Source: Chryseosolibacter histidinae | GTDB taxonomy: Bacteria > Bacteroidota > Bacteroidia > Cytophagales > Cyclobacteriaceae | DNA: 64,000 nucleotides | Direction: 5' to 3' | NCBI RefSeq assembly: GCF_018598225.1 | Contig: NZ_JAHESF010000009.1 | Location: forward strand, 186,001-250,000 | In this document: positions 25,942-35,013 of the stretch, piece after piece | Layout: each line of letters opens with the position of its first letter | Position numbering within the stretch: position 1 is the stretch's first letter | Made by a program: the position numbers and the translations under genes | The notes under the pieces: generated by a model | The model's database searches: none | Told to the model about the DNA's origin: nothing | Seen by the model: the letters and a program-made list of their open reading frames with translations, nothing else

Positions 25942-26520
25942 ATGAAAAAATTGAACGCACTTGTAATGATGCTCCTGCTTGTGGCAGGCGGCGCTGTGGC
26001 CCAAACTACCTGGACTGTGGATAAGAACCACTCCAAGGTAGGCTTTAACGTGACACACATGGCAGTCTCTGAAGTAGAAGGCAACTTTAAAGATTTTGAA
26101 GGATCGGTTATCAGCAAAGCGGAAGACTTTAATGGCGCTGAAGTGACCTTCTCAGCCAAGACTGCTTCCATCGACACTGACAATGAAAGAAGAGATGGTC
26201 ACCTAAAGTCTCCCGATTTCTTCGAAGCTGAAAAGTTTCCTGACATTTCCTTCAAAGGTAAACTGGAGAAGGCTGGCGGCAAGTACAAGCTGAAAGGCGA
26301 CCTGACGCTGAAAGGTGTGACCAAACCTGTTGAGTTCGATGTTACCTATGGTGGCAGCATCAACACGGGCAAAGGTATCAAAGCAGGCTTCAAGCTGAAT
26401 GGTCAGATCAACCGCCAGGATTTTGGATTGACCTGGAACAACAAACTTGCTTCAGGTGAGGCTGTGGTAAGTGACAAAGTTGACGTTGTAGCAAAGATAG
26501 AGCTCGACAAAAAAGCTTAA
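25942..26520 (+). CDS. YceI family periplasmic lipid-binding protein
   Basis: From ATG 25942 the 192-residue protein has a signal peptide cleaved after GGAVA, then a YceI beta-barrel: TTWTVDKNHSKVGFNVTHMAVSEVEGNF, the DTDNERRDGHLKSPDFFEAEKFPDI signature and LTLKGVTKPVEFDV. YceI proteins bind isoprenoid-like lipids in the periplasm. The upstream in-frame ATG at 25912 would place extra residues before the signal and is less likely. A hairpin terminator follows, then a MarR gene, a common pairing in Bacteroidota. Confidence 0.93.
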   Translation: MKKLNALVMMLLLVAGGAVAQTTWTVDKNHSKVGFNVTHMAVSEVEGNFKDFEGSVISKAEDFNGAEVTFSAKTASIDTDNERRDGHLKSPDFFEAEKFPDISFKGKLEKAGGKYKLKGDLTLKGVTKPVEFDVTYGGSINTGKGIKAGFKLNGQINRQDFGLTWNNKLASGEAVVSDKVDVVAKIELDKKA

Positions 26521-26527
26521 GATCTTA

Positions 26528-26560
26528 AAAGCCCTGGCGACTGGCCGGGGCTTTATTTTT
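26528..26560 (+). terminator. intrinsic terminator after yceI
   Basis: AAAGCCCTGGC (26528-26538) pairs with GCCGGGGCTTT (26544-26554) with one G-T pair around a five-base loop. ATTTTT follows. It lies 14 bases before the MarR start, so it probably gives partial readthrough or separates the two genes. Confidence 0.85.
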
Positions 26561-26573
26561 CACACGCTGCCCC

Positions 26574-27029
26574 ATGAAACGAATCGAAGAGGAGATCCAG
26601 CAGAAGAAATTCAGAAGCCCGCATCAGAAAGCGGTGATCAATCTTATTTACACTGCCAACTGGCTTCAGAACAAACACCAGGGTTTCTTTAAAACGTATG
26701 GCATCACAGGGCAGCAGTTCAACATCCTCCGCATTCTGAAGGGACAGCATCCCAACAGCATCTCAGCCACCAACATCAAGACCAGGCTCCTGGATCAGAA
26801 CTCAGACGTGTCACGTTTGCTCGACCGTTTGGCTACCAAAAATTTGCTCACCAAACAAGCCTGCACCAAAGACAAACGCGCCTTCGACGTCTTCATCACG
26901 CAGCAGGGCCTCGACCTCCTGAAAGAGATCGACAAACATCAAAGGCATATCGATAACGTTCTGGCGCTTTCAGACGATGAAGCTCACCAACTCAGCGAGC
27001 TGCTCGATAAATCGAGAGGCGTGCGATAA
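26574..27029 (+). CDS. MarR family transcriptional regulator
   Basis: The 151-residue winged-helix regulator contains YGITGQQFNILRILKG (helices 2-3), the recognition region LLDQNSDVSRLLDRLATKNLL, and the wing TKDKRAFDVFITQQGLDLL with the conserved DKR. It probably binds DNA as a dimer and may control the adjacent yceI gene. The ligand is unknown. The start lies 13 bases after the terminator T run. Confidence 0.9.
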   Translation: MKRIEEEIQQKKFRSPHQKAVINLIYTANWLQNKHQGFFKTYGITGQQFNILRILKGQHPNSISATNIKTRLLDQNSDVSRLLDRLATKNLLTKQACTKDKRAFDVFITQQGLDLLKEIDKHQRHIDNVLALSDDEAHQLSELLDKSRGVR

Positions 27030-27177
27030 TCTCCGTGCCGATAGCCGACCGGGATCAGATTTACAATCAATGCCTTCCAATTGTTGATCTAAAATCGGTA
27101 ATCGTAAATTATAATAACGTCCTGGCTAAGCAATTCTGCCTTTTTTTCATTAGATTGAGTTATTAACCTAACTATTC

Positions 27178-30100
27178 ATGAAAAGATCTTTACGCTTTCG
27201 GGTGGGAAGCAGAGTCTTGCTTTTCATCTTTCTCTCACTGTTTTTGCCCCTCGCCATACGTGCCCAGCAACCTGGTCTCAAAACTGAAGCAACAGAACCT
27301 CAGGCCACGCAACAAGTAACAGGTCACAACAATCTTCGCAAACTTGCAAACATCTATGACAAACAGCTCAGGCAGGCACAAGGCAAGCCCGAACCTGTGG
27401 GTGACAACGCCTTGCTGCGAAGACTTTATGAAATCGAATTATTGAAAGACCCTGCTACCGGGGTGATTCCGGAAGGGATCAGGGAACGGGAGCTTGCGTT
27501 CGCCCAGCGTCTCAATGAATCGCTCGGAAATAAGGCAGGACGTAAAAACGCCCGGGTTGTTGAAGACTGGAGGCCCAGAGGTCCGTTCAATGTTGGCGGA
27601 CGTACGCGCGCGCTGGCCATAGACCTTGACAATGAGAACATCATTGTTGCCGGAGGTGTTTCGGGCGGCATGTGGCGTTCTGAAGACGGTGGTCTCACAT
27701 GGTTCAAGACCACAGGCTCGAACGAGATCCAGAGCGTCACTGCGGTGGTACAGGATCCGCGTCCCGGTTTCAGAAACATCTGGTATTACGCCACGGGTGA
27801 GCGCATCGGCAACTCGGCTTCGGGTGGCGGCGCCTTCTTTGGCGGCAATGGCATTTATAAATCCGTTGATGGTGCCAGAAGCTGGAGCTTGCTACCGTTC
27901 ACAGCAGACAACAGGCCACAAGCCAACAGTCGTTACGATATCATTTTTAACCTCGCCATCCATCCTGCTACGGGCGACCTTTATGCCGCTACTTTCTGGG
28001 GCATTCACCGGTCTACGGATGGCGGTGGTTCATTCACCGAGGTCATCGCCGGCGATTTCGATACCTGGACCGACGTGATGATCACACCCGGTGGCGTCAT
28101 CTATGTAACTTTTGACAGCGGTGGCATCCCCAACAAAGGTATCCACCGGTCCACTGACGGCGTTACCTGGACCAACATCACACCGGCCACCTTCCCTGCC
28201 ACGTATGGAAGGACCGTGCTGGGCTATACACCTTCTGATGAGAATATCATTTACGTTTTTGCAGACAACGCGAGCTCCGGCTTCCTGTGGCGTTATACGC
28301 ACGGCGCTGCAACGCCCTGGACGAACCTCACGGCCAACATTCCCGCTTTCGGCGGAAGCGTGGGCAACCTCAATACGCAGGGCGGATACAACATGCTGAT
28401 CAAAGTGCATCCGAGCAACCCCAACATTGTCTTTCTCGGTGCAACGAATCTTTACCGGTCGCCGAACGGATTTACTTCCCGCACAGGCATGGCATGGGTT
28501 GGCGGATATTCGCCGGCCAACAACGTGAGCATGTATCCCAACCAGCACCCCGACCAGCATGCACTGGTGTTCTATCCTTCAAATCCTTCCCGGGCACTCT
28601 CCGGCAATGATGGCGGCATCCAATATACGGATGACATACTCGCCACGAACCCGGGTGTGCTGCCAGTGCCCTGGACCTCGCGCAACAACGGATACCTGAC
28701 CACGCAACCCTACACCTTGTCTTTCGATCCGCAGGGAACCGGTGACCAGCTGATGTCCGGGTTCCAGGATAACAGCACGTGGTTCACCAGCTCGTCGAAC
28801 CTCACAACGCCATGGTCAGACGCATTTTCGGGCGATGGCTCCTACAACGCGTTTGCCGACGGCAGCATTACCCGCTACGTGTCTTCACAGGGCGGAAATG
28901 TTTACCGGCTCAACTACCTCTCCCCTGACGATGCGGGCGACGATTATGTCTCATTCACACGGGTCACCCCCACAGGTGCAACAGGGTTCGCTTTCGTAGC
29001 GCCTTTTGTGCTCGACCCCAACAACGACAACGTGATGTACATGCCGGCCGGCGCAAGAATGTGGCGCAACGACAACCTTGACGGGATCCCCGTCTTCAGC
29101 AACGCAACCACTTCGGTGAACTGGAACAACCTCGCCAACTCACAGGTACCCGCAGGCCACTCCATCAGCGCGCTGGCGGTATCAAGAATGCCGGCGAACC
29201 GTTTGTATTATGGCACCAACAACGGACTGATCTTCCGCATCGATAACGCCAACATAGGCGATCAGCCCAAAACCGACATTGCTACCGGCAAAGGGTTGCC
29301 TGTGGGCAATGTGAGCTGCATTGCCGTTGACCCGGCCAACGCCGACCGCGTTTTTGCTGTTTACTCCAACTACAACGTGAGAAGCATCTTTTACTCCGCT
29401 GATGGTGGAACCACCTGGACCGATATCAGCGCCAACCTCGAGGAGAATGCCACACCCGTAGGCAGCGGCCCATCCGTTCGTTGGCTGGCCATTGAAGGAA
29501 ACAGCGATCGCTACTACGTGGGCACAAGCACGGGACTTTACTCAACGGTTGCGCTGAATGGCGCTTCAACGGTGTGGACACAGGAAGACGTTGACGGTAT
29601 CGGTAATGTGGTGATCCCGATGATCAAAACGCGCGAAGACGGACTGGCTGCGGTAGCCACCCATGGCAACGGCCTTTACAGCGCCAGGTTTGAAGTGACC
29701 CCACTACCGCAGCCGACGTTACATGTGATCAATCCCATCGACGATTTTGAAGTGTTTGCCGGCAGCCCCAATACCATCATTGACATCAGCAACGTGTTCC
29801 ATGACAGCGACGGCGACGCCATCGCCTATTCGCTGATCAATACAAACCCCTCGTTGATCACGGCATCGCTCAACGGAAACCTGCTCACGCTCTCCTACCC
29901 ATCTTCTTCCCTGGGCAGAGGCACCATCGGCATCATTGCGAGTGCTGCAGGAGAATCGATCAGCGAACCGTTCACTATCACCGTGCGCGACATCGAATAC
30001 ATTCTCTACGATCAGAATACGGCCCCGGCAGGCTCGCGTCCCTCACAGCTCTTCACCAACTTCGGAAATGCGCTGGCCCAAAGTGCCGATGACTTTACCG

Positions 30101-31656
30101 TGGCGGCAGGCGATACATGGTCCATCGAGCGGGTAGTAACTCCGGGCGGCGTCAATGGAACACCGGTGTTGAATGCCATCCGGGTGGTCATCTACAAAGA
30201 TACCCTTGGTGTTCCCGGCCATGAAGTATATGTGAGTCCTGCGCTGGTGCCCGCCTCCGGCACGGCCAATGCTAACCTCGACCTGGTGCTGCCTGCGCCC
30301 GTATCCCTGACAGCAGGAAAATACTGGATCTCGGTTTACGCAGAGCTGGCTTTTGTCAGCAGCCGGCAATGGTTCTGGCGAACAACCACCACCGTGAACG
30401 GCACACAAGGCCAGTTCAGGGATGCGGCCAACCTCTTCGGCGTTGGCGCTATCAACTGGACGGCACAGTCCGTAGCGTTCGGCGGAGTACCCACCGACAT
30501 GTTGTTCACGATCTATGGCAAAGGCACGGTGGCAGCTCCCGCAGCGCCCAGCAACCTCGTTGCTTTATACAGCAGCGACACCCGGTTTAACCTGAGCTGG
30601 AATGACAACGCAACAACGGAGATGGCATACCTCATCGAACGTTCTACCAACGGAACGACCTTTGCCAAACGGACCACGGTTGGCCCCAGCAAAACAACCT
30701 ACTCCGACACCGATCTCTTCGATCCCACGCTCACCTATTATTACCGCGTTGCTGCCATCGGCATCAGCGATACCTCGGCCTATTCCAATGTCGCCAGCAC
30801 AGCGGTGATCCCAGACGCACCCGTAGCAGGGCTTGCCACCTTCGTGCTTCCCACGTTTTTTGTTGCCAACTGGACATCTGTGACCGGCGCAAACCACTAT
30901 GAGCTCGATGTATCGGCCGATGATTTTGCAACCTTCCTGCCAGGCTTCGAAGCCAGGGTTGTGGAAGGCGACCACTACGTTGTATGGGGCACACACTTTA
31001 AACGATCTTACAAATACAGGCTGCGCGCAGTAAATGCGGGCGGCGAATCGGCAAACTCAAACGTGGTGATCGTTGCGCCGGTGAAGAACCTGAAGCTTGC
31101 TGCCGTATGCTCCGATAACCCGGACGTTGTGCGTCGATGGAGAATTACCAATCCCAACCCTTTTGATATCGAAGTGGAATGGGGACTACACAAAACATCG
31201 CAACGTGGAAACTACACGGCACCTCCCGGCGAATCTTATTTCACGACCAGTACAGTGAAGGGATCCAACACCGCGATCATCACCTGGCGCGATGATTTCT
31301 ACATTCCTCACATCGATATGAAGGGTTCAACCAAGACCAGGTGTACCGGCACAGGGCATGACGTTGCCTACGCACGTTTTGCGGGCGACGATGAGATGCT
31401 GGAGACTGCTACACCGTTCGTGATCGACGCATGGCCCAATCCATCACGTGATAAATTCAATATCATGATCGCCTCGCCTTTTGAGGATGAGGTAGAGATG
31501 GAGATCCTGGGGTTAAAAGGTGAACGGGTGTTCTTGGCCAAAACACAAAGCAACATTGTGGTGGAGGTTGATGCATCCAGCTATCCATCAGGCATCTATC
31601 TGGTGAAAGCAAAGCAGCTGATCCACCATCAGACGCTGAAACTCGTTAAAGAATAG
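27178..31656 (+). CDS. large T9SS-exported beta-propeller protein
   Basis: The 1492-residue protein has a signal peptide (about 1-29) and a propeller-type region (about 123-840) with repeated Asp-boxes: WRSEDGGLTW, YKSVDGARSW, HRSTDGGGSF, HRSTDGVTW and FYSADGGTTW. These are as in sialidase/sortilin (VPS10)-like folds. Then come an Ig/cadherin-like domain (about 844-936), a beta-sandwich segment (about 941-1117), two fibronectin III-like domains (about 1122-1300), a NPNPFDIEVEW-type domain (about 1306-1400) and a type A T9SS sorting domain (WPNPSRDKFNI near 1417, ending LKLVKE). It is exported through the outer membrane and is probably surface-attached or released. Its substrate is unknown, and the catalytic residues of sialidases are not evident. 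Confidence 0.9.
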   Translation: MKRSLRFRVGSRVLLFIFLSLFLPLAIRAQQPGLKTEATEPQATQQVTGHNNLRKLANIYDKQLRQAQGKPEPVGDNALLRRLYEIELLKDPATGVIPEGIRERELAFAQRLNESLGNKAGRKNARVVEDWRPRGPFNVGGRTRALAIDLDNENIIVAGGVSGGMWRSEDGGLTWFKTTGSNEIQSVTAVVQDPRPGFRNIWYYATGERIGNSASGGGAFFGGNGIYKSVDGARSWSLLPFTADNRPQANSRYDIIFNLAIHPATGDLYAATFWGIHRSTDGGGSFTEVIAGDFDTWTDVMITPGGVIYVTFDSGGIPNKGIHRSTDGVTWTNITPATFPATYGRTVLGYTPSDENIIYVFADNASSGFLWRYTHGAATPWTNLTANIPAFGGSVGNLNTQGGYNMLIKVHPSNPNIVFLGATNLYRSPNGFTSRTGMAWVGGYSPANNVSMYPNQHPDQHALVFYPSNPSRALSGNDGGIQYTDDILATNPGVLPVPWTSRNNGYLTTQPYTLSFDPQGTGDQLMSGFQDNSTWFTSSSNLTTPWSDAFSGDGSYNAFADGSITRYVSSQGGNVYRLNYLSPDDAGDDYVSFTRVTPTGATGFAFVAPFVLDPNNDNVMYMPAGARMWRNDNLDGIPVFSNATTSVNWNNLANSQVPAGHSISALAVSRMPANRLYYGTNNGLIFRIDNANIGDQPKTDIATGKGLPVGNVSCIAVDPANADRVFAVYSNYNVRSIFYSADGGTTWTDISANLEENATPVGSGPSVRWLAIEGNSDRYYVGTSTGLYSTVALNGASTVWTQEDVDGIGNVVIPMIKTREDGLAAVATHGNGLYSARFEVTPLPQPTLHVINPIDDFEVFAGSPNTIIDISNVFHDSDGDAIAYSLINTNPSLITASLNGNLLTLSYPSSSLGRGTIGIIASAAGESISEPFTITVRDIEYILYDQNTAPAGSRPSQLFTNFGNALAQSADDFTVAAGDTWSIERVVTPGGVNGTPVLNAIRVVIYKDTLGVPGHEVYVSPALVPASGTANANLDLVLPAPVSLTAGKYWISVYAELAFVSSRQWFWRTTTTVNGTQGQFRDAANLFGVGAINWTAQSVAFGGVPTDMLFTIYGKGTVAAPAAPSNLVALYSSDTRFNLSWNDNATTEMAYLIERSTNGTTFAKRTTVGPSKTTYSDTDLFDPTLTYYYRVAAIGISDTSAYSNVASTAVIPDAPVAGLATFVLPTFFVANWTSVTGANHYELDVSADDFATFLPGFEARVVEGDHYVVWGTHFKRSYKYRLRAVNAGGESANSNVVIVAPVKNLKLAAVCSDNPDVVRRWRITNPNPFDIEVEWGLHKTSQRGNYTAPPGESYFTTSTVKGSNTAIITWRDDFYIPHIDMKGSTKTRCTGTGHDVAYARFAGDDEMLETATPFVIDAWPNPSRDKFNIMIASPFEDEVEMEILGLKGERVFLAKTQSNIVVEVDASSYPSGIYLVKAKQLIHHQTLKLVKE

Positions 31657-31671
31657 AGGAACCACAGTCGT

Positions 31672-32016
31672 ATGAAAAGCTGCCGACTGTTACTTGTTTT
31701 CATCATTGTATGCCAGTATGCTTGCGCGCAGATCAGACCTGCAAGCGACAGCACACAAATTCCACCCGGTAACGTTGTTGTGATCGGCAGCGTCACAACG
31801 GTATCGGGCAACTATGCCACGTTAAAGATCGAGGAAGTTGTCGGCTCCGGCCAGGGTATCATCAATGTTCCGGCCGCAGGGCAGCAGATGCCTGTACGAA
31901 TAACAAAAGACATTAAGCTCCGTACCGGTGAAAAGGTACGGGGCTATCTCAAAGAAAACCTGGAAGCTGATGCCTCCAGGTCTTCTTATGAGCTTGTGCA
32001 GGTCAAAAAGCAGTGA
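31672..32016 (+). CDS. small secreted protein downstream of the T9SS propeller
   Basis: The 114-residue protein has a signal peptide ending near YACAQ (a lipobox-like Cys precedes the cleavage site). The mature part, rich in beta strands (VVVIGSVTTVSGNYATLKIEEVVGSG), may form a small barrel. It starts 16 bases after the propeller gene and is very likely co-transcribed. The family is not recognised; an accessory or processing partner role is inference. Its stop is two bases from the stop of the convergent peptidase gene. Confidence 0.7.
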   Translation: MKSCRLLLVFIIVCQYACAQIRPASDSTQIPPGNVVVIGSVTTVSGNYATLKIEEVVGSGQGIINVPAAGQQMPVRITKDIKLRTGEKVRGYLKENLEADASRSSYELVQVKKQ

Positions 32017-32018
32017 CC

Positions 32019-33734
32019 TTAAAGTTCTTTTCTTACAAAGCTGATAAGCTCTTTGATGTAGTTCCTGCTGAAATCAAATTTGATATTGGCAGCCTTGTAG
32101 ATCTCCGGGATGGAACGGAGGTAGCCCAGCTTCAAAGCGTTCTGATATCCCTGCAGCCCCTTGGCGGGATCGTTCCTGAAATTGCGCCACACGGCAATCG
32201 CGCCAAGCTGTGCCATACCGTATTCGATATAATAGAACGGCACCTCATACAGGTGAAGCTGTTTTTGCCAGAGGTAATCTTTGGCAACCTGCAGTCCCGA
32301 CCAGTCAGTCTGTGTGTCTGCAAACTGATCGAAGATCCGGTTCCAGGCTTCCTTTCTTTGCGCCGGTGTGTGCTCGGGGTTTTCGTAAATCCAGTGCTGG
32401 AACTTGTCGATGGTAGCCACCCAGGGTAACGTTTCGATGCTATCTTCGAGGTGCTCACGTTTGGCGCGCTGCAGCTCTGCGGGATTGGTGAAGAAAACAT
32501 TCCAGTGATCCATGGAGATCAGTTCCATAGACATGGAAGCGAGCTCGGCCACTTCTGAAGGCGTAGACTTGAAATCGTTCAACGCCAGCTCTCTCGTTAA
32601 AAAGTTATGGATCGCGTGACCACCTTCGTGCATGATGGTTACCATGTCGCGAAGGGTTGACGTAGCATTCATAAAAATAAAGGGCACGCCGATCTCGGCC
32701 AGTGGATAATTGTATCCGCCGGGAGCTTTCCCAATGCGCGATTCGAGGTCGAGGTGTCCCATGGCCTGCATCACAGACAGGCATTGTCCCAGGTATTTGT
32801 CGAGGCGGTGAAACACCTCGATCGTTTTTTCCGTGAGCTCTTTCCCATTGGTGAAAGGTTTCAGCGCTTCGCGACCTTCAGGATCAACCGCTTTATCCCA
32901 GGGACGCAGCGAATCAACCTTGAGCAGCTTCTTCCGCTCTTTCGCAAACTCATTCAGCAGCGGCACTACTTCGTGCTGAATGGCCTCATGAAAATTGAAA
33001 CAGTCCTGCGGTGTATAATCGAACCGGCCCAATGCCTTGAACATGTAGTCGCGGAAATTTTTAAAACCCGCATTCACGGCAACCTGATGGCGCAGCTTGA
33101 TAAGCTGGGTGAAGAGATCGTCGAGCGCATCTTTATCCTGAAGCCGGCGTTCTGTGATCTTGTGGTATACTTCCTCGCGTTTTTTCCTATCGGTAGACAT
33201 CAGCAATACCGAAGCCTGCTGCAGGGTCATCTCCTTGCCATCGATATTGACGGTCATCGCGCCGGAGATCTGGGCGTACTTTTGCGATTGTGTGCTGATC
33301 TCGGTGAACAGGGGAACGTTCTCTTCGCGGAAGATCTCAATATCCTTTTTAAGGTTGCGGATCAGTATATCGTATCCTTCTTCTTTTGCCAGGTCATTGA
33401 TAGCGGGCACTGCAGCCGCTTTCTTGTTCAGCTGATCGGAGACCGGTGCTATCTGCGGCTGTATGTTCTGAATGAAGTCCTGGTACGCTTTCAGGTAATC
33501 CTGGTTCTCGGTGTAGCAGGTCATGCGGATGTACCGCCAGGCAAGATCTTCGGAGATAACCGATTCCAGCTCACTTCTGTCCAGGAACCACTTCCGGAGG
33601 CTCTCCAGCGATTCTATTTTCCTGGCCAGCAGGTCGTCAAAATAGGGTTTCAGTACCTCCCACGAGGTCACGGCAAAGTTTGCCGGCAGGAACTTACGGA
33701 CGGGGCGTTTGGGGATATCGATTACATCAGTCAT
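32019..33734 (-). CDS. M3 family oligoendopeptidase
   Basis: The 571-residue cytoplasmic zinc metallopeptidase is of the PepF/M3 group. The HExxH site is in TIMHEGGHAIHNF near residue 368, with the third ligand region SMELISMDHW about 30 residues later. MFKALGRFDYTPQDC and FIFMNATSTLRDM are family motifs. It cleaves oligopeptides. There is no signal peptide. The gene is convergent with the small secreted protein gene, with only two bases between stops, and no hairpin was seen there. Confidence 0.93.
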   Translation of the reverse strand: MTDVIDIPKRPVRKFLPANFAVTSWEVLKPYFDDLLARKIESLESLRKWFLDRSELESVISEDLAWRYIRMTCYTENQDYLKAYQDFIQNIQPQIAPVSDQLNKKAAAVPAINDLAKEEGYDILIRNLKKDIEIFREENVPLFTEISTQSQKYAQISGAMTVNIDGKEMTLQQASVLLMSTDRKKREEVYHKITERRLQDKDALDDLFTQLIKLRHQVAVNAGFKNFRDYMFKALGRFDYTPQDCFNFHEAIQHEVVPLLNEFAKERKKLLKVDSLRPWDKAVDPEGREALKPFTNGKELTEKTIEVFHRLDKYLGQCLSVMQAMGHLDLESRIGKAPGGYNYPLAEIGVPFIFMNATSTLRDMVTIMHEGGHAIHNFLTRELALNDFKSTPSEVAELASMSMELISMDHWNVFFTNPAELQRAKREHLEDSIETLPWVATIDKFQHWIYENPEHTPAQRKEAWNRIFDQFADTQTDWSGLQVAKDYLWQKQLHLYEVPFYYIEYGMAQLGAIAVWRNFRNDPAKGLQGYQNALKLGYLRSIPEIYKAANIKFDFSRNYIKELISFVRKEL

Positions 33735-33799
33735 AGTATCATAAATTATCGTTATGGCAAAATACCTAAAATGAAGCGGACTTCACAAACGGTTAAAAT

Positions 33800-34133
33800 G
33801 GTTGCCAGTTGCCGGTTTCCAGTTGCCGGTTAAGGTCCGCCTTAATTCATTCGTCCCGGCTCCGGTCCACCGCATTTGCTATTTCAGGTACGAGGTAGAG
33901 GTAAGAGGTAAGAGGTACGAGGTACGATTAGTGGGGCTACGATTGCACCTTCTGTTTTCTATCAATCAATTGTTCCCGATAGTAATCGGAATGATTTTGC
34001 CCACTGCTATCGCCTACTGCCTACTACTACGCATCCCTGAAAACAGTGAGCCGAAGAACAATGTTACAACATCACTTCACATTTCATTCGAGCGCTCCTG
34101 ACTCCTTACTCCTGACTCCTGGCTCCTTTTTTT
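33800..34133. repeat. mosaic of four heptamer families in one 460-base gap
   Basis: The gap between the M3 peptidase and the ECF sigma gene has no gene. In order it holds family A (GGTTGCC, AGTTGCC, GGTTTCC, AGTTGCC; 33800-33831), family F (GGTACGA, GGTAAGA units; about 33887-33929), family G in inverse sense (GCCTACT GCCTACT; 34001-34032) and family D (GCTCCTG, ACTCCTT, ACTCCTG, ACTCCTG, GCTCCTT; 34093-34130). Each keeps a seven-base period. The stretches between them show no recognisable feature. Confidence 0.85.
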
Positions 34134-34196
34134 GCATCCTTGTTTCCTTTTCATTAAGTTTAGGTTATCATCAGCAACCACCTAAGCAAATTTTGA

Positions 34197-34778
34197 ATGC
34201 AGGAACTCAAGGACATTAAAAATCTTTTGGACCGCCTTTCAAAAAACGATGCGCATGCTTTTCGCCTGATCTTCCACGCCTTCTCAGACAGGGTTTATTC
34301 TTTTTCTTTCAGACTCACCCGTTCGCAGGAAACTGCTGAAGAAATGGTGCAGGAAGTATTCCTGAAAATATGGATCAACCGTGCATCGCTTGCGGCTGTC
34401 GATAACTTCAACGGTTATCTCTATACAATCACAAGGAATCTTGCTTTCAATACCCTGAAGCGACTCTCCATCGAAGAAAAAGCAAAGCATACTTTACAAC
34501 GCGAATTCGCAGACAAACATTCCGACACCGAAGAAACGGTGATCCACCGCGACTATCAGCAACTGCTGAACCGCGCCATCAGTCACCTGCCTCCGCAGCA
34601 GCGCCTGGTATACAGCCTGTGTCACCAGGAAGGTCTGCGTTACGAAGAAGTAGCCCAGCGCCTGAAGATCTCCCGCCTCACCGTTAAAACCCACATGCAG
34701 CAGGCTCTCCGAACACTCAAATCACAATTCGCACACGTACTGCAAATTGGAATTGTTTTTCTTTCGCTGGGCTTGTAG
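34197..34778 (+). CDS. ECF sigma factor, FecI-like
   Basis: The 193-residue sigma-70 family factor has region 2 (AFRLIFHAFSDRVYSFSFRLT, AEEMVQEVFLKIWINR) and region 4 (HLPPQQRLVYSLCHQEGLRYEEVAQRLKISRLTVKTHM). A hydrophobic C-terminal tail is common in Bacteroidota FecI-type factors. With the FecR-like gene and SusC downstream it forms a trans-envelope signalling unit that should activate the susCD genes when substrate binds. A family D repeat ends about 65 bases upstream. Confidence 0.92.
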   Translation: MQELKDIKNLLDRLSKNDAHAFRLIFHAFSDRVYSFSFRLTRSQETAEEMVQEVFLKIWINRASLAAVDNFNGYLYTITRNLAFNTLKRLSIEEKAKHTLQREFADKHSDTEETVIHRDYQQLLNRAISHLPPQQRLVYSLCHQEGLRYEEVAQRLKISRLTVKTHMQQALRTLKSQFAHVLQIGIVFLSLGL

Positions 34779-34804
34779 TCACAAATTCGTTCTATCGACC
34801 AAAC

Positions 34805-34963
34805 AGGTCCATAGTCAATGGTCCGTGGCAGGACGTGTATAACTGTCAGACTCCCGGACACCTTATAGTACTCTCAATCGAATACGCCACACCGGCCGGC
34901 TATGGACTATGGACCATCGGCTATGGACTTTTTTTTCATCACCACTACTCCTTACTCCTACCC
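34805..34963. repeat. family B-like inverted arms plus family D fragment
   Basis: The left arm (GTCCATA, GTCAATG, GTCCGTG; about 34805-34831) and right arm (GGCTATG, GACTATG, GACCATC, GGCTATG; about 34898-34929) are inverse heptamer runs. The spacer is about 66 bases. A family D piece (TTACTCC, TACCCAC) follows at about 34942-34963. It lies between the sigma and fecR genes. Confidence 0.75.
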
Positions 34964-35013
34964 ACAATTGTCATTATAAACAGAACGGCTTAAAGCCAAC
35001 GACCAGACGCCTT

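Noticed and set aside
32754-33833. A 359-codon open frame on the plus strand
   Set aside because: It lies fully opposite the M3 peptidase gene, whose HExxH motif and family matches prove the minus-strand frame. The product resembles no family and its end runs into a family A repeat.
34909-35013. N-terminal extension of FecR from 34909
   Set aside because: The extra codons are translated from a family B repeat arm and a family D fragment; the family N-terminus begins at 35014.
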